64,000 bases of DNA from DATJLY01 sp035532935 (lineage in GTDB: Bacteria > Pseudomonadota > Alphaproteobacteria > ATCC43930 > CGMCC-115725), in the NCBI GenBank assembly GCA_035532935.1, contig DATKQE010000008.1:124001-188000 (forward strand). The letters run 5' to 3'. Positions 8,722 to 17,009 of this stretch are shown here, piece by piece. The notes beneath the pieces are model-generated. The model did not search any database and was not told where the DNA came from. It worked only from the letters and a program-made list of their open reading frames with translations. Both the position numbers and the translations under genes were made by a program. Position 1 is the stretch's first letter. The number at the start of each line of letters is the position of its first letter.

Positions 8722-8865
8722 AATCGGCCATCGACAGCGTCGGAAACCTTCCGCCCCGGCGGCGCGGATCATGGCAGAAGGTGCGAAGGGCCGCAACGCG
8801 CCGCGCCCTACCTCCCATATAGGGCGCGCGGTCGGCGCGCGTCCAGCCGCCCGGCAACCGCGCGG

Positions 8866-9501
8866 CTAGGCCACGTCCTCCTGTGACACGGTTTCGTCCT
8901 CAGCCGCTTCGGGCTCGGGCTCTTCGAACGGCGGCGCGATCTCGTGCAGCGTGGTGGCCGAACGCGGGCCGATCAGTCCTGCGGCCCGCAACTCGTCGAC
9001 GCCGGGGAGATCGGCGAGGGCGCCGAGCCCGAAATGCATGAGGAACGCGTCGGTCGTGACCCAGGTGACCGGTCGCCCCACCGTCTGCTTGCGTCCCTTG
9101 GGCATGATCCAGCCGGCTTCCATCAGCGTGTCGAGCGTGCCCTTGCTGATGACGACGCCGCGGATGTCCTCGATCTCGGCGCGGGTCACGGGCTGGTGGT
9201 AGGCGACGATGGCGAGGGTCTCGACCGCGGCGCGCGACAGCTTGCGCGTCACCTTGCGCTCGAGCCGTAGGCGCATGGCGAGATCGGGTGCGGTGCGCAG
9301 CGTCCAGCCATTGGCGACGCGCACGACATTGACCCCGCGCGGCCGGTACAGCGCTTCGAGGTCGGCGAGGAGCCGCCCGACATCGACGTCTTCCGGCAGC
9401 CGCTCGCGGATGCTCGCCTCGTCGAGCGGGGACGCGGCGGCGAACAGCAGGGCTTCGACCAGCCGCAGATGATCGGGATAGGAATCGATTTCGGGCATCA
9501 T
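8866..9501 (-). CDS. scpB: segregation and condensation protein B
   Basis: ScpB subunit of the SMC-ScpAB condensin complex. Two winged-helix domains are visible (LVEALLFAAASPLD...; the conserved AVETLAIVAYHQPVTRAEIEDIRG; then GRPVTWVTTDAFLMHFGL). The C-terminal tail is acidic. The ATG at 9501 overlaps the scpA stop as ATGATG (4 nt), which indicates translational coupling. Upstream in-frame extension lacks family similarity and lies wholly inside scpA. Confidence 0.92.
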   Translation of the reverse strand: MMPEIDSYPDHLRLVEALLFAAASPLDEASIRERLPEDVDVGRLLADLEALYRPRGVNVVRVANGWTLRTAPDLAMRLRLERKVTRKLSRAAVETLAIVAYHQPVTRAEIEDIRGVVISKGTLDTLMEAGWIMPKGRKQTVGRPVTWVTTDAFLMHFGLGALADLPGVDELRAAGLIGPRSATTLHEIAPPFEEPEPEAAEDETVSQEDVA

Positions 9502-10286
9502 GGGCTTTCGGGGGGGCTGCGCAGATAGATGGGACCGAAGGCGGTGTCCTGGCGGAGTTGCAGCTTGCCGGCGCGCACCAGTTCGAGACTGGCGGCAAAG
9601 GTCGAGGCGATGGCCGAGCGCCACACCAGCCCGTTGCCGCCCGCCAGCGGCGGCAGAAAGCTCATCAGGCTGCGCCAGTCAGGCACGCGGCCGAGCATAC
9701 GCTCAAGCCGCTGCAGCGCGTCGTCCATGGCATAAAGCTCGGGCGGCTCGATGTGGAGGACGCCGCTTTCCTTGCGCTGCCGCCCCTCGCCATAGGCATG
9801 GAGCAGGTCGTAGAGGCTCGCGTCCCACACCGGCACCAGTACGCGCGGCAAGCCCTCGGGATCGCCGCGGACGAAAACGTCGCGGCCGAGCTGCGGCCGC
9901 GCCAGCAGCCGCGCCCCCGCTTCCTGCATCGCCTCGAGGCGTTGCAGCTGATGGGTGAGCGCCGCGGCCATTTCCTCGCCGCTGGGGCCTTCCGGCGCCG
10001 GCGGGTGCGGCAGCAGCAGGCGCGATTTGAGATAAGCGAGCCACGCCGCCATCACGAGATAGTCGGCGGCGACCTCGAGCCGAAGCCGGCGCGCCGCAGC
10101 GATGAAGGCGAGATACTGATCGGCAAGGCGCAGGATCGAGATGCGGGTGAGGTCGACCTTCTGCTCGCGCGCCAGCGTCAGCAGCACGTCGATCGGCCCC
10201 TCATAGCCTTCGAGGTCGACGACGAGATCCGCCATCTCCGACAGCGGCTCCGGCCGCGTCAGCTCGAACGGCTCGCTCTCAGTCAT
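9498..10286 (-). CDS. scpA: segregation and condensation protein A
   Basis: Kleisin subunit of the bacterial SMC complex, 262 residues. The N-terminal motif YEGPIDVLLTLAREQKVDLTRISI is characteristic of ScpA, followed by ADYLVMAAWLAYLKSRLLLP. The C-terminal winged helix lies near LVRAGKLQLRQDTAFGPIYL. It overlaps the site-2 protease gene by 8 nt at its start and scpB by 4 nt at its end. Confidence 0.93.
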   Translation of the reverse strand: MTESEPFELTRPEPLSEMADLVVDLEGYEGPIDVLLTLAREQKVDLTRISILRLADQYLAFIAAARRLRLEVAADYLVMAAWLAYLKSRLLLPHPPAPEGPSGEEMAAALTHQLQRLEAMQEAGARLLARPQLGRDVFVRGDPEGLPRVLVPVWDASLYDLLHAYGEGRQRKESGVLHIEPPELYAMDDALQRLERMLGRVPDWRSLMSFLPPLAGGNGLVWRSAIASTFAASLELVRAGKLQLRQDTAFGPIYLRSPPESP

Positions 10287-10980
10287 AGCTCACGCCCGTC
10301 GCCCAATGGATCGCGCTCAGGATCCAATTTACCGGCCGGTCCATCACATAGGCCACCAAATTGAGATCGTGCCCGGTGGTTTCGCCGATCATCGGTACCA
10401 GCACGAGCAGCCCGATCAGGATGAGGATGCCATAACGCTCGGTCCGCGCCAGCGGTACCGCGAGCGCCTCGGGCAGGAGCCCGACCGCGACTCGCCCGCC
10501 ATCGAGCGGCGGCAGCGGAATCATGTTGAACACGGCGAGGATGACGTTGATGAAGACCGAGGCGAAGAGGTTCTCCTTGAGCCATTCGCTCATCACGCTC
10601 GGCACGTAGGGAACGACCGCAACCGCGAGCGCCGAGACCACCGCCAAGACCACGTTGATCGCGGGCCCCGCCGCCGCCACCAGCACCATGTCGCGCCGCG
10701 GCCGCCGCAGCCGCGCATAGGCGACCGGCACGGGCTTGGCATAACCGAACAGGAACCGCCCGTTCGACACCAGGAACAACAGCAGCGGCAGCAGGATCGT
10801 GCCGAACGGATCGACATGGCGCAGCGGATTGAAGGTGACCCGGCCCATGCGATAGGCCGAGTCGTCGCCGCAGCGATGGGCGACGAAGCCGTGTGCCGCC
10901 TCGTGCAGAGTGATGGCGAAGATCACCGGCAGCGCCATCACGGAAACGTCCTGAAGCAGGCGGGGAATGTCCAGCATCAC
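10279..10980 (-). CDS. site-2 protease-like zinc metalloprotease (M50 family)
   Basis: Integral-membrane M50 peptidase homologue of 233 residues with four to six hydrophobic segments. The zinc-binding HEAAH lies in the first helix (His26, Glu27, His30) and the third ligand in the conserved NMIPLPPLDGGRV segment. The short form without PDZ domains fits the bacterial S2P group found beside nagZ and scpA. The substrate is unknown. The ATG at 10980 overlaps the nagZ stop by 4 nt. Confidence 0.9.
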   Translation of the reverse strand: MMLDIPRLLQDVSVMALPVIFAITLHEAAHGFVAHRCGDDSAYRMGRVTFNPLRHVDPFGTILLPLLLFLVSNGRFLFGYAKPVPVAYARLRRPRRDMVLVAAAGPAINVVLAVVSALAVAVVPYVPSVMSEWLKENLFASVFINVILAVFNMIPLPPLDGGRVAVGLLPEALAVPLARTERYGILILIGLLVLVPMIGETTGHDLNLVAYVMDRPVNWILSAIHWATGVSYD

Positions 10981-11996
10981 CCCTCACCCGCCATCAACGC
11001 GGCGAATCGTGCCGTCGCCGCCGCGCGGTCGAACGGCTCCCGAGCGCCGCGCCGGCGCGCCTCGGCAGCCGCGATTCGCCGCCGTGCTACCGGCGACAGG
11101 GACGACGCCGCACCCGCCACCGCGATCATCTCGTCCATGGCGCCGTTGCAATGAAGGACGACATCGCAGCCGGCCGCAAGCGCCCCCGCGGCGCGCGCAT
11201 CGAGCCCGCCCGGCAGCGCCGCCATCGACAGATCGTCGGAAAGAAGCAGGCCATCGAAGCCGATGCTAGCGCGAATCACCTCGGCGATCAGCCGCGCCGA
11301 CAACGTCGCCGGAAGCGACGCATCGATGTCCCGATAAAGCACGTGCGCCGTCATCGCCCACGGGCAGGCGGCGAGCGCGCGGAATGGCGCGAAATCGGTG
11401 ACCGCGAGCACGGCGCGCGGCGCCGTCACCACCGGCAGCGCGCGATGACTGTCGACCGTTGCCCGGCCGTGGCCGGGGATGTGCTTGATGACCGGCAGCA
11501 CGCCGCCGGCAAGAAGCCCGTCGCAGACCGCGGCGCCGAGCGCGGCCACGTGATCTGGCGCCGTTCCATAGGCACGGTCGCCGATCACCGCGTCGGCGCC
11601 GGCGACGGGCAGATCGAGCACCGGCATGCAATCGACCGTGATGCCGAGCGCGCCGAGGTCGTCGGCGATGAGGCGCGCCCCGAGCCGCGCCGCCGCCAGC
11701 GCCGCTGTGCCGGCCAGAGCGGCGATCGCCGCCGCCGCGGGATAGTCGGGCCAGTGCGGCGGCTTGAGCCGCGCTACCCGGCCGCCTTCCTGGTCGATCA
11801 GAACCGGCGCGTCGGCGCGTCCGACCGTGTCGCGCAGCTCGGTAACCAGCCGGCGCACCTGGTCCGGTGCCACGCAATTGCGCGCGAACAGGATGAAGCC
11901 GAGCGGGTTCGCCTCGCGAAAGAACGCACGCTCCTCGCCGGAGAGCGCGGCACCGCCGAGGCCGAAGATCGCCGCCAGCGTGTCACGGCTTGACAA
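10977..11996 (-). CDS. nagZ: beta-N-acetylhexosaminidase (GH3)
   Basis: Cytoplasmic glycoside hydrolase family 3 enzyme that removes GlcNAc from anhydro-muropeptides during cell-wall recycling. Conserved features are PLGFILFARN near the N-terminus, PVLIDQEGGRVARL, the KHIPGHGRATVDSH loop carrying the catalytic His, and the nucleophile motif LLLSDDLSM. The open frame requires a TTG start at 11996, inside the end of the SPOR gene (14-nt overlap). No in-frame ATG lies near the conserved N-terminus, so expression is probably coupled to the upstream gene. Confidence 0.92.
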   Translation of the reverse strand: MSSRDTLAAIFGLGGAALSGEERAFFREANPLGFILFARNCVAPDQVRRLVTELRDTVGRADAPVLIDQEGGRVARLKPPHWPDYPAAAAIAALAGTAALAAARLGARLIADDLGALGITVDCMPVLDLPVAGADAVIGDRAYGTAPDHVAALGAAVCDGLLAGGVLPVIKHIPGHGRATVDSHRALPVVTAPRAVLAVTDFAPFRALAACPWAMTAHVLYRDIDASLPATLSARLIAEVIRASIGFDGLLLSDDLSMAALPGGLDARAAGALAAGCDVVLHCNGAMDEMIAVAGAASSLSPVARRRIAAAEARRRGAREPFDRAAATARFAALMAGEG

Positions 11997-12807
11997 TGAT
12001 GCACCCGACCTTGCGCCGCTTCAGCTCGCCACAGGCATGCTCGGCGGCAGCCGCATCGGCGACCGGGCCGGCGATGATGCGATAGAACACGCCGCGGCGG
12101 CCGTCGTTGACGCGCTCGGTCGTCTCGCCGAACCCGCCCAGGACGTCGTGCTCCAGGCGCTGCAATCGCTTCCATTCCAGCCGCGCCGCCTCCGGCGAGC
12201 GCATTGCGCCGACTTGCAGTCGATAGCCGGCGCCGGTGGCGGCGGCCTTGCGTACCGCTTCGGATGCGGCCGCCGGCGACGGCATATGGTCGACCGCCGC
12301 CGAAACCGGCGCGGCGATTGTCGCCGGAACCGCGGGCGGCGGGAGCGCGGAGACGGTCGGAGATGGCCGCGGCGCGGGCGCGGGCACCGGCACGGACGCA
12401 GGCCCTTGCGCCAGCGCGGAAGCCGGCGGCGCCGGCGGCGGCGTTTCGGTGACGACGGACGCCGGCGGGGTCGGCCGCGGCAGCGGCGTCTCGGGCGGCG
12501 GCAGAAGCTGCTCGACGCGCGAATCGACGGGCCGGTCGCGGTTGAGGATGTACATGTTCTGGTCGGGCACCTTCATGCCGCCGGGATTGGCGGGCGGCAC
12601 CTTCACCGGACGCTCGTCGGCGCGGATGATCGGCACCGTCGCGCTCGAGCCGTGACCGCCGATCACATGATAGGCGGCCCACAGCCCGGCGGCGGAGCCG
12701 AGCATCACCATGGCGACGGCACCGAAGACCATGCCCCACCGGCGCGCCGTAGCGCCACCACGGTCCGGACGCAAATCCTCGGGCTCCAATTCCAGGCGAA
12801 ATGACAT
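11983..12807 (-). CDS. SPOR domain-containing membrane protein
   Basis: A 274-residue bitopic protein with a short cytoplasmic N-terminus, one transmembrane helix (about residues 26-46), a long Pro/Ala-rich periplasmic linker, and a C-terminal SPOR domain (about residues 193-272: YRLQVGAMRSPEAARLEWKRL ... YRIIAGPV ... KVGCIIVKP). SPOR domains bind denuded septal peptidoglycan, so a role at the division site is likely. The ATG at 12807 shares its first base with the argS stop. The order argS-SPOR-nagZ is conserved in alphaproteobacteria. Confidence 0.9.
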   Translation of the reverse strand: MSFRLELEPEDLRPDRGGATARRWGMVFGAVAMVMLGSAAGLWAAYHVIGGHGSSATVPIIRADERPVKVPPANPGGMKVPDQNMYILNRDRPVDSRVEQLLPPPETPLPRPTPPASVVTETPPPAPPASALAQGPASVPVPAPAPRPSPTVSALPPPAVPATIAAPVSAAVDHMPSPAAASEAVRKAAATGAGYRLQVGAMRSPEAARLEWKRLQRLEHDVLGGFGETTERVNDGRRGVFYRIIAGPVADAAAAEHACGELKRRKVGCIIVKP

Positions 12808-14564
12808 CACCGCATCTCCTCGACCGGCACGACGCCGAACACGCCGAGCCCGGACGCGATCACGAACGCGACGGCCTGGACGAGCGCCACGCGGGCGCGG
12901 GTCAGGTCGGGCGCATCGGCAATGATGAAGCGCAGGCTCGCATCGTCCTTGCCGCGTGTCCACAGCCCGTGGAACAAGGCGGCGAGCTCCTGAAGATAGA
13001 AGGCGATGCGGTGCGGCTCGTGCATCTCGGCCGCGCTCTCGACGAGACGTGGCCAGTTGGCGAGATGGCGGATGAGCGCAATCTCGTCGCGATCGGCCAG
13101 AAGCTCGAGCGGCGCGGCGGCGAGCGCTTCCGGCACCAGCGCGGTCTCCGGCAGCGCCTCGTGCGCGTGGCGCAGCACCGACGAGGCGCGCGCATGGGCG
13201 TATTGCACGTAGAAGACCGGGTTGTCTTTCGACTGCTCGACCACCTTGGCGAAATCGAAATCGAGCGCCTGGTCGTTGCGCCGCGTCAGCATCACGAATC
13301 GGAACGCGTCCCTGCCCACCTCCTCCACCACCTCGCGCAAGGTGACGAAGGTGCCGGCGCGCTTCGACATGCGCACCGGCGCGCCGCGGTCGAAGAGATT
13401 CACCAATTGGCACAGTTTCACGTCGAGCGCGCCCTGCCCTTGCGTCAGCGCGCGCACCGCCGCCTGCATGCGCTTGACGTAGCCGCCGTGATCGGCGCCC
13501 CAGACATCGATCATATCGGCGAAGCCGCGGCGGAACTTGTCGAGGTGATAGGCGATGTCAGCGGCGAAATAGGTCCAGGTCCCGTCCGATTTCTTGAGCG
13601 GACGGTCGACATCGTCGCCGAACATGGTGGCGCGGAACAGCGTCTGCGGCCGCGGCTCCCAATCGTCGGGGAGCTTGCCCTTGGGCGGCTCGAGCGTGCC
13701 GAAATAGATCAGGTCCTGCTCGTAGAGATTCTCGAGCGCCCGCTCGATCGCGCCCGAGGCGACGATCGCCCGCTCCGAGGAAAAGACGTCGTAGGAGACG
13801 CCCAAGAGGGCGAGATCGCCGCGGATCAGCGCCATCATCTCGGCAACGGCGAAATCGCGCAGCGCCGGTAGCCAGAGCGCCTCCTCGGTCCCGAGCCAGC
13901 GATCGCCGTCGCGGGCAACCAGCGCGGCGGCGGTCTCCTTGAGATAATCGCCGGGATAGAGCCCCTCCGGAGTGTCGCCGCCGCCCTCGCCCAGCGCCTC
14001 GCGATAACGCAGGTGGAGCGAGCGCGCGAGCACATCCACCTGCGCGCCGGCGTCGTTGATGTAGTACTCGCGGCACACCGCGAACCCGGCCTTGGCGAGC
14101 AGCGCCGCGAGCGCATCCCCGACCACCGCGCCGCGCCCGTGGCCGACATGCATCGGCCCGGTCGGATTGGCCGAGACGTATTCGACATTGACGGGCTTGC
14201 CGCCGCCCATCCGCGAATCGCCATAGGCGGCGCCGGCGCGCAGCACCTCCGCGAGACGCGCGTGCCAGAACGAATCGCCAAGGCGCAGATTGAGGAAGCC
14301 TGGTCCGGCCACCTCGGCGGCGACCACGCCGCCCAAGAGCGCGAGGCGTTCGCGCAGCAGGTCCGCGAGCGCGCGCGGCTTCACGCCCGCCGCTTTCGCC
14401 AGCACCATCGCGGCATTGGTCGAGAGGTCGCCGTGCGCCGGATCGCGCGGCGGCTCGACCGCGACGCGGTCGAGCTCGAGCCCCGCGGGCAGCGCACCCG
14501 CGCGCATCAGCGCCTCGATCTCGGCGATGATCAGGTCATGGAAATGCGCGAACAGATTCATCAT
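12807..14564 (-). CDS. argS: arginyl-tRNA synthetase
   Basis: Class I aminoacyl-tRNA synthetase of 585 residues. An N-terminal Add1 domain is followed by the HIGH-type motif in NPTGPMHVGHGRGAVVGDAL, a Rossmann core, a KMSKS-like RMSKRAG, and the C-terminal DALR anticodon-binding domain ending in the FGVVPVEEMR-type tail. The ATG at 14564 overlaps the dGTPase-like gene stop by 4 nt (ATGATG). Upstream in-frame sequence is the antiframe of that gene and was excluded. Confidence 0.95.
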   Translation of the reverse strand: MMNLFAHFHDLIIAEIEALMRAGALPAGLELDRVAVEPPRDPAHGDLSTNAAMVLAKAAGVKPRALADLLRERLALLGGVVAAEVAGPGFLNLRLGDSFWHARLAEVLRAGAAYGDSRMGGGKPVNVEYVSANPTGPMHVGHGRGAVVGDALAALLAKAGFAVCREYYINDAGAQVDVLARSLHLRYREALGEGGGDTPEGLYPGDYLKETAAALVARDGDRWLGTEEALWLPALRDFAVAEMMALIRGDLALLGVSYDVFSSERAIVASGAIERALENLYEQDLIYFGTLEPPKGKLPDDWEPRPQTLFRATMFGDDVDRPLKKSDGTWTYFAADIAYHLDKFRRGFADMIDVWGADHGGYVKRMQAAVRALTQGQGALDVKLCQLVNLFDRGAPVRMSKRAGTFVTLREVVEEVGRDAFRFVMLTRRNDQALDFDFAKVVEQSKDNPVFYVQYAHARASSVLRHAHEALPETALVPEALAAAPLELLADRDEIALIRHLANWPRLVESAAEMHEPHRIAFYLQELAALFHGLWTRGKDDASLRFIIADAPDLTRARVALVQAVAFVIASGLGVFGVVPVEEMR

Positions 14565-15724
14565 GTCGTCGCGTAGCGGTCGAACAGGCGATAATGCTCG
14601 TCGAGCGCGAAGCGGTCGGTCATGCCGGCAATGTAGTCGGCGACGACCCGCGCCGTGGCGGCGCTGCCGGGGCGCTCGGCATGGGCGCGCCATTCGGTCG
14701 GCAGGCATATCGGCTCTTCCGACAGCAGCTCGTAAAGCTCGCGGACGATGCGCCGCGCCTTCGACGCCATGCGGCTGACGCGGTAGTGGCGGTACATGCG
14801 CTCCATCAGGAACGCGCGCAGCGCGCGATCGTTGGCCCGCATCGGCTCGGACAACGCCACCAGCGGCGCGCCCAGCGCGCGGACCTCGGCGACCGAGGCG
14901 ATCCGCGCGGCGGCGATGCGCCGGCGCGTCTCGGCTACGCAATCGGACACCATGCGGTCGATCAGACGGCGGATCGCCTCGTGCACGAGCCGCGGCTCCT
15001 CGATGTCGGGATGGCGCGAAGCGACCTCGGCGAAGACCGGTCCGACGAGCGGCACGTCGGCGAGGTCCTTCACCGCGAAGAGACCGGCGCGCAACCCGTC
15101 GTCGATGTCGTGGTTGTTGTAGGCGATGTCGTCGGCGATCGCCGCCGCCTGCGCCTCGGCCGCGGGCCAGTCGGCGAGCGCGAGATCGTGCCGTGCGGCG
15201 TATTCGGCGATGGTGGGCGGCAGCTTGCCGCGCGCCAACGGGCCGTTGTGCTTGACTGTTCCCTCGAGCGTCTCCCAGGTGAGGTTCAATCCGTCGAAAT
15301 CGGCATAGCGCCGCTCGAGCCGCGTCAGCACGCGAAAGGTCTGGTCGTTATGCGAGAACCCGCCATGCGGCTTGAGCACGGCGTCGAGCGCTTCCTCGCC
15401 GGCATGACCGAACGGCGTGTGGCCGAGATCGTGGGCGAGCGCGAGCGCCTCGGCGAGATCCTCGTCGAGCCCCAGTTCGCGGGCGATGCTGCGCGCGATC
15501 TGCGCCACTTCGAGGCTGTGAGTGAGCTGGGTGCGATAGTGGTCGCCTTCGTGATAGACAAACACCTGGGTCTTGTATTGCAGACGGCGGAAGGCGGAGG
15601 AATGGATGATGCGGTCGCGGTCACGCTGAAATGGCGAGCGCGTCGGGCTCTCGGGCTCGGCATGAAGGCGGCCGCGGCTCGCATCCGGACGGCAGGCATA
15701 AGTGGCGAGATGCCGCGACGTCAT
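14561..15724 (-). CDS. deoxyguanosinetriphosphate triphosphohydrolase-like protein
   Basis: HD-superfamily dNTP triphosphohydrolase (dGTPase type 2), 387 residues. Metal ligands are visible: His in THSLEVAQIARSIARELG, the HD pair in ALAHDLGHTPFGHAGE, and a later Asp in DDIAYNNHDIDDG. Entry motifs RSPFQRDRDRIIHSSAFRRL and TQVFVYHEGDHYRTQLTHS are typical. The ATG at 15724 gives the family's normal N-terminus and length. It is the first gene of the long leftward cluster and stands back to back with erpA. Confidence 0.93.
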   Translation of the reverse strand: MTSRHLATYACRPDASRGRLHAEPESPTRSPFQRDRDRIIHSSAFRRLQYKTQVFVYHEGDHYRTQLTHSLEVAQIARSIARELGLDEDLAEALALAHDLGHTPFGHAGEEALDAVLKPHGGFSHNDQTFRVLTRLERRYADFDGLNLTWETLEGTVKHNGPLARGKLPPTIAEYAARHDLALADWPAAEAQAAAIADDIAYNNHDIDDGLRAGLFAVKDLADVPLVGPVFAEVASRHPDIEEPRLVHEAIRRLIDRMVSDCVAETRRRIAAARIASVAEVRALGAPLVALSEPMRANDRALRAFLMERMYRHYRVSRMASKARRIVRELYELLSEEPICLPTEWRAHAERPGSAATARVVADYIAGMTDRFALDEHYRLFDRYATT

Positions 15725-15862
15725 GGGCCGGAAACTAGCCCCAGGCTGATGGGGTTGCAACGCCGCGCCCGCGGCGGCGGGCCGCTCGGGGTTTGACAAT
15801 GGCTGGCGATTACCCAAATAAATGGGGCGCTTGGCCGGGCGCGACAGGGCAAGGAGCGATCC

Positions 15863-16222
15863 ATGGTGGAAGGGCGCGGCATCCCGCCCGATTGGCAAGT
15901 TACGCTGACGGAGAGCGCGGCGCGGCGAATCGTCCAGCTCAAGGCGAGCGAGAACGCGCCGGCGGCGTTCCTGCGGCTCGCGGTCTCGGGCGGCGGCTGC
16001 TCGGGCTTCCAATATGGCTTCACCTTCGACGATACCCGCCAGGAAGACGATCTCGTCTTCACCCGCGACGAGGTCGAATTGGTGATCGACGAGGTCTCGC
16101 TCGAACTCGTCAAGGGCGCCGAGATCGACTTCGTCGAGGATCTGATGGGCGCTTATTTCCAGGTCCGCAATCCCAACGCCGCCTCGTCGTGTGGCTGCGG
16201 CAACTCGTTCTCGGTCGGCTGA
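15863..16222 (+). CDS. erpA: iron-sulfur cluster insertion A-type protein (ErpA/IscA)
   Basis: A-type carrier that transfers Fe-S clusters to apo-enzymes. The 119 residues contain the three conserved cysteines: Cys46 in GGGCSGFQY, and Cys110 and Cys112 in SSCGCGNSFSV. The sequence VTLTESAARRI at the N-terminus and VDE-like acidic loops fit ErpA/IscA. A GGAG-type sequence (GCAAGGAGCG) precedes the ATG. It is divergent from the dGTPase-like gene and followed within 7 nt by xth, a pairing common in alphaproteobacteria. Confidence 0.9.
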   Translation: MVEGRGIPPDWQVTLTESAARRIVQLKASENAPAAFLRLAVSGGGCSGFQYGFTFDDTRQEDDLVFTRDEVELVIDEVSLELVKGAEIDFVEDLMGAYFQVRNPNAASSCGCGNSFSVG

Positions 16223-16229
16223 GCCGGGC

Positions 16230-17003
16230 TTGGTCAAGGTCGCGACCTGGAACGTCAATTCGATCAAGGCGCGGCTCGGGCACGTGCTCGCCTGGCTCGA
16301 GACGGCGAAGCCCGACATCCTGTGCCTGCAGGAAATCAAGTGCCAGGCGGCCGATTTTCCAACGCTCGAGATCACCGCGGCGGGCTATCACGTCGAAATC
16401 CTCGGCCAGCGCGCCTATAACGGCGTCGCGATCGTGTCGCGCGAGAAGCCGCGCGACGTGCTGTGCGGTCTGCCCGGCGACGGCGGCGACGAGCAGGCGC
16501 GCTATCTCGAGGCGACCGTCGCCGGGCTGCGCATCGCCGCCATCTATCTTCCTAACGGCAACCCGGTCGGCACCGACAAATACGAGTACAAGCTCGCCTG
16601 GATGGCGCGGCTCGAGACGCAGGCGCGCGCGCTGCTCGAAACCGAGCGTCCCTGCGTGCTGGCCGGCGACTTCAACGTGGCGCCGACGGACGACGACGTA
16701 TACGACCCGGTCGCGTGGCAAGGCGACGCGCTGTGCCGGCCGGAAACGCGGGCGCAGTTCCGCCGCCTGCTCCATATGGGCTATGTCGACGCGTTCCGCA
16801 TCTTTCACGCCGAGCCGCACCGTTACAGCTTCTGGGACTACCAAGCGGGGCGATGGCTGCGCGACGAAGGGCTGCGCATCGACCATCTGCTGCTGTCGCC
16901 GCAGGCCGCCGACCGGGTCGTCATCGCCGACATCGACCGCGAACCGCGCGGCCGCGACAAAGCCTCGGACCACACCCCCGTCTGGTGCGAGCTGGCGGCG
17001 TGA
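16230..17003 (+). CDS. xth: exodeoxyribonuclease III
   Basis: AP endonuclease/3'-5' exonuclease of the Mg-dependent EEP superfamily, used in base excision repair. Motifs in order: KVATWNVNSIKARL, DILCLQEIK, YNGVAIVSRE, ICLPNGNP-like YLPNGNPVGT, LAGDFNVAPTDDD, and the C-terminal SDHTPVW. I chose the TTG at 16230, which gives MVKVATWN and 257 residues, the usual ExoIII length. An ATG at 16191 would add 13 atypical residues and overlap erpA by 32 nt. Confidence 0.9.
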   Translation: MVKVATWNVNSIKARLGHVLAWLETAKPDILCLQEIKCQAADFPTLEITAAGYHVEILGQRAYNGVAIVSREKPRDVLCGLPGDGGDEQARYLEATVAGLRIAAIYLPNGNPVGTDKYEYKLAWMARLETQARALLETERPCVLAGDFNVAPTDDDVYDPVAWQGDALCRPETRAQFRRLLHMGYVDAFRIFHAEPHRYSFWDYQAGRWLRDEGLRIDHLLLSPQAADRVVIADIDREPRGRDKASDHTPVWCELAA

Positions 17004-17009
17004 GCCGGC

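Noticed and set aside
12808..13413. N-terminal extension of the SPOR protein
   Set aside because: Wholly inside argS in another frame; the ATG at 12807 overlaps the argS stop and starts a normal SPOR protein.
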